Below the pieces are notes generated by a model. The model was given only the letters and a program-made list of their open reading frames with translations. It did no database searches and was not told the DNA's origin. From positions 1 to 6,691 of the forward strand of contig CABQJA010000128.1 of NCBI GenBank assembly GCA_902464345.1: 6,691 nt of DNA. Direction: 5' to 3'. The position numbers were made by a program, and so were the translations under genes. Origin of the DNA: an uncultured Clostridium sp. Its GTDB lineage: Bacteria > Bacillota > Clostridia > Lachnospirales > Lachnospiraceae. This document shows positions 1 through 5,199 of the stretch, piece by piece; position 1 is the first letter of the stretch; every line of letters begins with the position of its first letter.

Positions 1-13
1 AATTGTCGACAAC

Positions 14-93
14 CTATCCACATTTGAATTTGATTTATACACATATCCACATTTTGAGCCTGTGTTATCCACAATTTTCCTCTCTTATCCACA
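14..93 (+). promoter_or_regulatory. Cluster of five DnaA-box-like 9-mers in one orientation
   Basis: Seen directly: perfect DnaA boxes TTATCCACA at 65-73 and 85-93, and one-mismatch copies CTATCCACA at 14-22, TTATACACA at 35-43 and ATATCCACA at 43-51 (the last two share one base). All point the same way. Start-to-start steps of 21 (14 to 35), 22 (43 to 65) and 20 (65 to 85) are close to two helical turns. A 10-bp palindrome TTGTCGACAA lies just before them at 3-12. Established: TTATCCACA is the bacterial DnaA consensus, and clusters occur in oriC, in titration sites and in DnaA-regulated promoters. The window cuts the region at base 1, so further boxes or dnaA may lie to the left. An iteron-type plasmid origin is a weaker alternative, since the neighbours are chromosomal housekeeping genes. 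A TATAAA on the minus strand at 39-34 overlaps a box and could be a -10 for a leftward gene, but has no good -35. Confidence 0.72.
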
Positions 94-174
94 TGCACAA
101 CTTTTTCATTTTCCCCTGTACTTTTTTATACTATTACATCACTATCTGCTTATTTTTCCTTTTGTATTTCATTC
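94..174. other. G-poor, T-rich intergenic tract beside the DnaA boxes
   Basis: This stretch between the box array and the radA terminator encodes nothing convincing. The + strand is almost entirely pyrimidine plus A, with about four G, and has several T runs. CTA triplets occur at about 131 and 142. If the array is an origin, this is the natural place to look for an unwinding element on this side, but the CTA triplets lie almost 40 bases from the last box, unlike the tightly adjacent DnaA-trio arrangement in Bacillus subtilis. It may simply be AT-rich spacer. Confidence 0.3.
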
Positions 175-207
175 AAAATAAACCTGCCGGACTGACAGGT
201 TCATTTT
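175..207 (-). terminator. Intrinsic terminator after radA
   Basis: Read on the minus strand, AAAATGAACCTG (207-196) pairs with CAGGTTTATTTT (186-175): a 12-bp stem with one G-U pair and a loop of about 9 bases. The descending arm ends in a U-rich TTTATTTT run. It begins about 10 bases after the radA stop codon. On the + strand the same hairpin has one A-C mismatch but also a T-rich arm, so weak bidirectional activity is possible. Confidence 0.8.
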
Positions 208-216
208 AAACATTTC

Positions 217-1575
217 TTATATCAGGTCTATTGCCTCTTTCACGTTCTTCACGCCCAATAGCCGCATCCCGTCGATCGGTTCTATATTAGACGCATTGGT
301 TGCTGGCAGAATGCAGGTCGTGAATCCGAGCTTTGCAGCCTCTTTTACACGCTGTCCCGCCATATTTACGCCCCGCACTTCTCCGCTCAGGCCAACCTCG
401 CCAAAGATAATCGTATGCTCATCTACCGGCCGATTCCGATAACTGGATACCAGAGCCAGTACGATTCCCAGATCCGCTGCCGGCTCCGACAGCCGGATAC
501 CGCCGGTCAGATTAACATATGCATCACAGCTTCCCAGATGAATACCTGCCCGCTTCTCCAGCACCGCCATCAACAGATTCACACGATTAAAATCAATCCC
601 GACCGTAGTTCTTCTCGGCATCTGAAAGTTCGTCTGTGCCACCAGTGCCTGAATCTCGATCAGCAGCGGGCGTGTGCCCTCCATAGAGCATACGACCACC
701 GAGCCGGATGCATCGGTCGGACGTCCCTCCAGCATTACCTCGGACGGATTCTTCACCTCTGTCAGTCCCTGATTCTTCATTTCAAATACAGCAATCTCAT
801 TCGTCGCGCCAAACCGGTTCTTTACACCGCGCAGGATCCGATATGCCGAGCTGCGTTCTCCTTCAAAATACAATACCGTATCCACCATATGTTCCAGTGT
901 CCTTGGTCCGGCTACGGTTCCTTCTTTTGTCACATGTCCGACAATAAAGATTGCGATATTTCTGCCTTTTGCAATCTGCAGAAGGCGATTGGTCACCTCC
1001 CGCACCTGCGACACACTTCCGGCCGCAGAATTCACGTCTTCCAGCATCATAGTCTGGACGGAGTCTATCACCATAACTTCCGGCTGTACTTTATCGATTG
1101 CAGACTCAATCACATCCAGATCTGTCTCGCAATGCAGATACATATCATGCTGAAACGTCCCCAGACGCTCTGCACGCATCTTAATCTGCTGCATAGACTC
1201 CTCTCCCGACACATACAGTACCTTATGCCCTGCTTCTGTCAGATTGCGGCATACCTGCAGCAGAATGGTTGATTTGCCGATTCCCGGATCACCACCCAGC
1301 AGCAGTAAGGATCCCTTTACAATACCACCGCCCAATACTCTGTCAAATTCGCTCATGCCAGTACCAATGCGGGTTTCTTCTCCCGTTGTAACCTCTAAAA
1401 TACTAGCAGGCGCCGAGTTGAGAGCTGCAGTCTTACCTGCAGTCTTCCTGGCGCCTGTCACTACCTTTTCTTCTACAAATGTATTCCAAGCCTTACAGCC
1501 GGGACATTGTCCCATCCATTTGCTTGATTCATACCCGCATTCCTGGCAAAAAAACACCTGCTTTGCTTTTGCCAT
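217..1575 (-). CDS. radA: DNA repair protein RadA (Sms)
   Basis: RadA is a cytoplasmic RecA-like ATPase/helicase that processes recombination intermediates, extending D-loops and branch-migrating strands with RecA during repair. The 452 residues match the usual family length. Visible features in order: an N-terminal C4 zinc finger (Cys10, Cys13, Cys24, Cys27); a RecA-like core with Walker A GDPGIGKST at 95-103 and Walker B VMVIDS at 167-172; the RadA-specific KNRFG motif at 252-256; and a C-terminal Lon-protease-like domain from about 285 to the end, which has PAADLG around 365-370 where the Lon Ser-Lys protease signature would be, as expected for RadA, where this domain is non-proteolytic. 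The ATG at 1575-1573 has an AAGGAG Shine-Dalgarno seven bases upstream that overlaps the stop codon of the preceding gene, pointing to co-transcription and translational coupling. No motif is missing and the gene looks intact. Confidence 0.97.
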   Translation of the reverse strand: MAKAKQVFFCQECGYESSKWMGQCPGCKAWNTFVEEKVVTGARKTAGKTAALNSAPASILEVTTGEETRIGTGMSEFDRVLGGGIVKGSLLLLGGDPGIGKSTILLQVCRNLTEAGHKVLYVSGEESMQQIKMRAERLGTFQHDMYLHCETDLDVIESAIDKVQPEVMVIDSVQTMMLEDVNSAAGSVSQVREVTNRLLQIAKGRNIAIFIVGHVTKEGTVAGPRTLEHMVDTVLYFEGERSSAYRILRGVKNRFGATNEIAVFEMKNQGLTEVKNPSEVMLEGRPTDASGSVVVCSMEGTRPLLIEIQALVAQTNFQMPRRTTVGIDFNRVNLLMAVLEKRAGIHLGSCDAYVNLTGGIRLSEPAADLGIVLALVSSYRNRPVDEHTIIFGEVGLSGEVRGVNMAGQRVKEAAKLGFTTCILPATNASNIEPIDGMRLLGVKNVKEAIDLI

Positions 1576-1582
1576 TCTGTCG

Positions 1583-1588
1583 CTCCTT
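1583..1588 (-). promoter_or_regulatory. radA ribosome binding site overlapping upstream stop codon
   Basis: AAGGAG lies seven bases before the radA ATG. Its first two bases are the last two bases of the TAA that ends the upstream 138-residue gene (TAAGGAG). Ribosomes finishing the first gene therefore stop on the radA initiation site, an arrangement that commonly couples translation of the two genes. Confidence 0.85.
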
Positions 1589-2003
1589 ACAATACTTTAT
1601 GAATTTTTACTGTAGCGATTTCATTCGGAACCAATTCCACACTGAAGCTTAACTTTCCGCCCAGATTGGTTTTCATTTTTCCAAGGTTCGTATCGTCTAC
1701 ATAGATCTTATACTCCTTGCCTGCCTCCAATTCCAACGTAATCTGCGCATCTTCTGTGCCTTCCACCTGAAATGTCACTGTATTCTCCTGAATGCTTAAA
1801 TCGTGTACCACTGTACCGGGTACTGATTCATATACCATGGTTCCGTTCTTTTCAAGCTTGGTAATTTCCTTAAATGTTTTAATTTTATATAAATCACCAT
1901 TATATTCATAGCCATCCAGTTTTGCTTTCGCCGGAAGCTCCGTATTACCAAAACTTAATGTGCCGTTTTCCTCTGTACGAATCAAATCATTAATTACTGA
2001 CAT
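1587..2003 (-). CDS. Conserved-looking 138-residue protein of unknown function between clpC and radA
   Basis: I do not recognise a defined function. The protein has no signal peptide, no membrane segment and no cysteine. It is rich in short alternating hydrophobic/polar stretches (VTFQV, AQITLEL, KEYKIYV, KLSFSVELV), suggesting an all-beta fold, with a Gly-Gly turn (NLGGKL) near the C-terminus. Residues 1-20 look helical and then beta (start MSVINDLIRT). I recall close relatives in Lachnospiraceae carrying the database name endosialidase, but nothing here resembles a sialidase catalytic site and the protein is far too short for a tailspike enzyme, so I would not transfer that name. It is very likely a real gene: it has AGGAGG at 2017-2012 eight bases before the ATG, its own upstream promoter, and tight coupling to radA. 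A cytoplasmic location is inferred. A link to RadA or ClpC is suggested only by position. Confidence 0.85.
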   Translation of the reverse strand: MSVINDLIRTEENGTLSFGNTELPAKAKLDGYEYNGDLYKIKTFKEITKLEKNGTMVYESVPGTVVHDLSIQENTVTFQVEGTEDAQITLELEAGKEYKIYVDDTNLGKMKTNLGGKLSFSVELVPNEIATVKIHKVL

Positions 2004-2110
2004 TTCTTTATCCTCCTAATATAGTGCTGTGCTTCATACATGTTGATGCATTTGCTCTGTTGTCAATTCAGACCCATTCTTCCGTTCCGGTCTCTGATTT
2101 GTCTATTCCT

Positions 2111-2139
2111 ATTATAACTTAATTCCGGTTATTTGGCTA
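2111..2139 (-). promoter_or_regulatory. Probable sigma-A promoter for the small gene and radA
   Basis: On the minus strand, TAGCCA (2139-2134, four of six matches to TTGACA) is followed after 17 bases by a perfect TATAAT (2116-2111). It begins six bases beyond the clpC stop codon. The predicted start near 2104 leaves a leader of about 100 bases before the ATG at 2003. I found only a weak 5-bp stem in that leader (AGACC with GGTCT) and no recognisable riboswitch. No clear terminator separates clpC from this promoter, so read-through from clpC could also supply the two genes. A TTGACA in the leader (about 2070-2065) lacks a properly spaced -10. Confidence 0.6.
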
Positions 2140-2144
2140 GTGAA

Positions 2145-4607
2145 TTATGCCGGATTCACGGAACAGTTTTTAAAGTGCAGTTCGCCCTTCCGGACTGTAA
2201 TTTTCACAGTATCACCATTCCGGACCTCACCATTCAGAATCGCTTCGGCAAGTCCATCCTCTACCTGCGACTGTATCGCCCGACGTAACGGACGGGCTCC
2301 GTACTTCTTATCATATCCCTTTTCAAAGATATAATTTTTCAGGTGTACATCATATTTCAGCGTAATATTCATCTGCTCCTGTACCCGCTTACATAACTGT
2401 TTCATCAGCAGATCTACGATCTGATGAATCTCATCCTCATTCAGGGCATGGAACACAATAATATCATCAATACGATTAATAAATTCCGGTCGGAAGATAT
2501 GCTTCACTTCCTCCATGACCTTCTCTTTCATCTCATCATGATTTTTTTTCTCATCTGCGGATGCATTAAAGCCCAGCTGCTTCGGTTCCATGATCCGGTT
2601 TGCGCCCGCATTGGATGTCATAATAATGATCGTATTCTTAAAATCGACCTTCCGCCCCTGTGCATCGGTAATATGTCCGTCATCCAATACCTGCAGCAGT
2701 ACATTAAAGATATCCGGATCTGCTTTTTCCACTTCATCAAACAGAATTACAGAGTATGGATTTCTCCGGACCTTCTCGCTTAACTGTCCGCCTTCTTCAA
2801 ATCCGACATATCCCGGAGGCGAACCGATCAGCTTGGAAACGCTGTGTTTCTCCATATATTCAGACATATCTACCCGGATCAGTGCATTCTCATCCCCGAA
2901 CATTGCCTCTGCCAGTGCCTTAGACAGCTCTGTCTTTCCCACACCGGTCGGTCCCAGGAATAGGAATGAACCTATCGGTCGCTTCGGATCCTTCAGGCCT
3001 ACCCGGCCACGTTTAATCGCCTTTGCAACTGCCTCAACCGCCTCGTTCTGTCCGATCACACGCTGATGTAATATCTTCTCCAGAGACCGCAGTCGCTGGG
3101 TCTCCTTCTCCTCCAGCCTTGTAAGCGGAATCTTCGTCCAGGCAGAAACAACGAGTGCAATATCCCGATCTGTGACTGCCAATGTGCCGTTCTGTTGCTT
3201 CTTTTCTTCCCGCTTCTTCAGCCGTTCCTCTTTCTTACGAATATCCGCCATCTCCTGATTCAGACTTCTGGCAAGCTCCAGATCTGCCTGCTTCAGAGCC
3301 TCTTCCAGCTGTTCATTTTTATCCCGAAGCTCCTGCTCCAGATCCTGTGACTGTGTAGTCCGGCTCAGAGACTGCAGCCTCTTTCTGGAACATGCCTCAT
3401 CGATCAGATCAATTGCCTTATCCGGAAGATACCGGTCATTGATATAACGCTCCGAAAGTGCCACCGCTGCCTCCAGTGCCGTATCTTCAATCCTCACACC
3501 ATGGTGGTCTTCATAGCAATGTCGCAGGCCCTTTAATATCTCCAATGCCTGTTCCCCGGTCGGTTCTTCCACCTTAACCGGCTGAAATCTCCGTTCCAGT
3601 GCCGCATCCTTCTCAATATATTTGCGAAATTCTGCGGTTGTTGTAGCACCGATCATCTGGATCTCTCCTCTGGAAAGTGCCGGCTTTAATATATTGGATG
3701 CGTCAATCGCACCCTCTGCGCCACCTGCACCGATCAGCGTATGAAGCTCATCCACAAATAAGATAATCGAGCCATCCCGTTCCACTTCCTCAATGATCCG
3801 CTTAATCCGTTCTTCAAATTCACCCCGGTATTTGGATCCTGCTACCATTGCCGATAAATCCAGAGATACCAGACGTTTCTCTTTCATCGTTCCCGGAACA
3901 TTCCCGGTCGCAAGCATACTGGCAAGTCCTTCTACAATCGCGGTTTTACCGACTCCCGGTTCTCCTACCAGACATGGGTTATTCTTGGTCCTGCGGCTCA
4001 GTATCTGAATTACCCGCTCAATCTCCTCGGTGCGTCCTACAACCGGATCCAACCGGCCTTCCCGTGCCTGCTTTGTCAGATCGCGGCTATATTTATCCAG
4101 CATAGCCGTTGCCTGCTTTGCCTTCTTTTTACCGGTATTACCCGCATACTCATTTCTGGCGGTTGCCTGATCTACCCCCATTGCCATGCGAAGCTCTATA
4201 TACAGCTTCTGAATATTTACTCCGATGCTGTTTAAGATCTTCATTGCGATACAATCCGGAGTCTTGATCATTGCAAGCAGCAGATGCTCGGTTCCGATCT
4301 TCTCACTTCTGGTCCAGATTGCCTCCGCCCGGCTCTGCTCAATTACGCGATTATACATCAAGGTATATTTATACGGACTCTTCACTGCTACAGATCCGGT
4401 CGCACAGATACTGTTCTCAATCAAATTCTGAATTCTCTCTGCCTGAATCCCGCCTGCTTCCAGCACCTTCGCCGCAACATTGTTCTCTTCCTCCAAAATA
4501 CCAAGCAGCAGATGCTCGCTTCCTATACAGTCATGCTTCATGCGTCTGGCTGCCTTCGCCGCTGCCTCGATAGACATCTGTGCTGCCTTTGTATACTGAT
4601 TGTCCAT
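2145..4607 (-). CDS. clpC: ClpC, AAA+ unfoldase subunit of the ClpCP protease
   Basis: ClpC is a hexameric class I HSP100 ATPase that unfolds proteins and feeds them into ClpP in the cytoplasm. The 820 residues fit ClpC. Visible features: a double Clp N-terminal repeat at about 1-145; first AAA+ module with Walker A GEPGVGKT (215-222), Walker B IILFVDE (281-287) and pore loop GSKYRGEF (257-264); a short charged coiled-coil middle domain at about 415-475, too short for ClpB; second AAA+ module with Walker A GPTGVGKT (552-559), Walker B VILFDE (620-625), pore loop GYVGF (599-603) and arginine-finger region FRPEFINR (705-712). LGF at 678-680 sits at the ClpP-binding loop position (VGF in Bacillus, IGL in ClpA), so a ClpP partner is expected elsewhere. 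The ATG has AGGAGG (4620-4615) seven bases upstream. It follows gntR after 46 bases with no terminator, so co-transcription is likely. No CtsR heptad repeat, CIRCE element, mcsA or mcsB is present. The gene is intact. Confidence 0.97.
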   Translation of the reverse strand: MDNQYTKAAQMSIEAAAKAARRMKHDCIGSEHLLLGILEEENNVAAKVLEAGGIQAERIQNLIENSICATGSVAVKSPYKYTLMYNRVIEQSRAEAIWTRSEKIGTEHLLLAMIKTPDCIAMKILNSIGVNIQKLYIELRMAMGVDQATARNEYAGNTGKKKAKQATAMLDKYSRDLTKQAREGRLDPVVGRTEEIERVIQILSRRTKNNPCLVGEPGVGKTAIVEGLASMLATGNVPGTMKEKRLVSLDLSAMVAGSKYRGEFEERIKRIIEEVERDGSIILFVDELHTLIGAGGAEGAIDASNILKPALSRGEIQMIGATTTAEFRKYIEKDAALERRFQPVKVEEPTGEQALEILKGLRHCYEDHHGVRIEDTALEAAVALSERYINDRYLPDKAIDLIDEACSRKRLQSLSRTTQSQDLEQELRDKNEQLEEALKQADLELARSLNQEMADIRKKEERLKKREEKKQQNGTLAVTDRDIALVVSAWTKIPLTRLEEKETQRLRSLEKILHQRVIGQNEAVEAVAKAIKRGRVGLKDPKRPIGSFLFLGPTGVGKTELSKALAEAMFGDENALIRVDMSEYMEKHSVSKLIGSPPGYVGFEEGGQLSEKVRRNPYSVILFDEVEKADPDIFNVLLQVLDDGHITDAQGRKVDFKNTIIIMTSNAGANRIMEPKQLGFNASADEKKNHDEMKEKVMEEVKHIFRPEFINRIDDIIVFHALNEDEIHQIVDLLMKQLCKRVQEQMNITLKYDVHLKNYIFEKGYDKKYGARPLRRAIQSQVEDGLAEAILNGEVRNGDTVKITVRKGELHFKNCSVNPA

Positions 4608-4653
4608 CGTAAATCCTCCTGTTATTCTGAATTTCTGTCATTTTGATGTTCTG

Positions 4654-5139
4654 TTATTTCTGCTCTTCTCTCTCTGACTCCGCCTTCTGTCTCTGCTGTT
4701 CTACCTGCCGGATTGCCTGCTGCAGCTCTGACAGCTCTTCTGCCACGGCTGCTTCTTCCGCTGTTTCTGCCAAAAATGCCGCATACATATCCCGGACCAG
4801 TGTCTGCATCTCATCCAGACTCACTTCTTTACAGATTGCCTGTGCAACGATCATTTCCATATCTGAGTGCAGATTCTCCACATGGTGCGCCCGATTCTCA
4901 AGACTCACGGATACCACTGCACCGTTTCTCCGATCCAGCTTCACATAGCCATCCTGACGCAATAATGCATATGCTTTATTTACAGTATGCATATTTACAC
5001 CAAGCTCATTCGCCATCTGCCGGACAGACGGAAGAGATTCTCCGTCCTTCAGTGTTTCCTTTGCAATCCCCAGGATAATCTGATTTCTCAACTGTATATA
5101 TAAGGCTTCATCACTGTTAAAATCCATTTCAATCAGCAT
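4654..5139 (-). CDS. GntR-family transcriptional regulator, YtrA type, with extended C-terminal coil
   Basis: This is a DNA-binding repressor-type protein. With the ATG at 5139 it has 161 residues. The N-terminal winged helix-turn-helix covers about 5-80: IDF-like start (MDFNSDEALYIQLRNQI), LPSVRQMANELGVN as helix-turn, MHTVNKAYALLRQDGYV as recognition helix, then the wing (RRNGAVVSV). The effector domain is short (about 88-127), as in the YtrA subgroup, but is followed by a Glu/Gln/Lys-rich segment (about 128-161) predicted by eye to be a coiled coil, making it longer than typical YtrA proteins. The reading frame is open further, to a TTG at 5184, but that lies upstream of the probable -10 box at 5176-5171, and YtrA-type proteins start close to the DFNS segment, so I choose the internal ATG. 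Its Shine-Dalgarno is modest (GGGGTGG, 5151-5145). It is followed by clpC after 46 bases and probably controls itself and clpC. The ligand is unknown. Confidence 0.9.
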   Translation of the reverse strand: MLIEMDFNSDEALYIQLRNQIILGIAKETLKDGESLPSVRQMANELGVNMHTVNKAYALLRQDGYVKLDRRNGAVVSVSLENRAHHVENLHSDMEMIVAQAICKEVSLDEMQTLVRDMYAAFLAETAEEAAVAEELSELQQAIRQVEQQRQKAESEREEQK

Positions 5140-5160
5140 CTCTACCACCCCATCATCTTT

Positions 5161-5181
5161 TGTTATATTTATGCTATAACA
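5161..5181. promoter_or_regulatory. Candidate GntR operator: inverted repeat TGTTATA-N7-TATAACA
   Basis: A perfect inverted repeat with 7-base arms (5161-5167 and 5175-5181) and a 7-base spacer. After one mismatched pair, two more A-T pairs extend it. It lies directly across the -10 element and likely start point of the gntR promoter. Dyad sites over their own promoter are the usual autorepression design of GntR/YtrA regulators. The stem is all A/T apart from one pair per arm and is not followed by a U tract, so it is not a terminator. That GntR binds here is inferred. Confidence 0.6.
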
Positions 5182-5199
5182 CAAGTCACTTTATGTCAA
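5171..5199 (-). promoter_or_regulatory. Probable sigma-A promoter of gntR-clpC
   Basis: On the minus strand, a perfect TTGACA (5199-5194) is followed after 17 bases by TAGCAT (5176-5171, four of six matches to TATAAT). The -35 box is embedded in the last two sense codons of the upstream cohesin gene, and the spacer begins with its stop codon. The predicted start near 5164 gives a leader of about 25 bases to the ATG at 5139. A dyad covering the -10 suggests repression by the encoded GntR protein. Confidence 0.65.

Noticed and set aside
14..93. Reading the repeated TATCCACA units as iterons of a plasmid origin or as a CRISPR array
   Set aside because: The shared part is the 9-base DnaA box with only short T-rich extensions, spacing is uneven (29, 22, 20), no replication gene is seen, and CRISPR repeats would be far longer.
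3..209. A 68-codon open frame on the + strand over the DnaA-box array
   Set aside because: The translation is low-complexity Phe/Tyr/His/Leu from AT-rich repeats, there is no upstream ribosome binding site, and it runs through the radA terminator.
415..1272. A long open frame (285 codons) on the + strand opposite radA
   Set aside because: It is antisense to an intact, fully motif-bearing radA, has no ribosome binding site, and its His/Gln/Ile/Arg-rich composition is that of a shadow frame.
2004..2104. A riboswitch or structured attenuator in the leader before the 138-residue gene
   Set aside because: Only a weak 5-bp stem (AGACC/GGTCT) could be found, with no terminator-like U run and no recognised aptamer core.
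4608..4653. A CtsR or CIRCE heat-shock operator before clpC
   Set aside because: Neither the tandem GTCAAA-type heptads nor the TTAGCACTC/GAGTGCTAA dyad is present here or upstream of gntR.
4271..4948. Several overlapping + strand frames opposite the clpC start and gntR
   Set aside because: All are antisense to clearly recognised genes, overlap each other in different frames, and are Ser/Cys/Arg-rich as expected for shadows.
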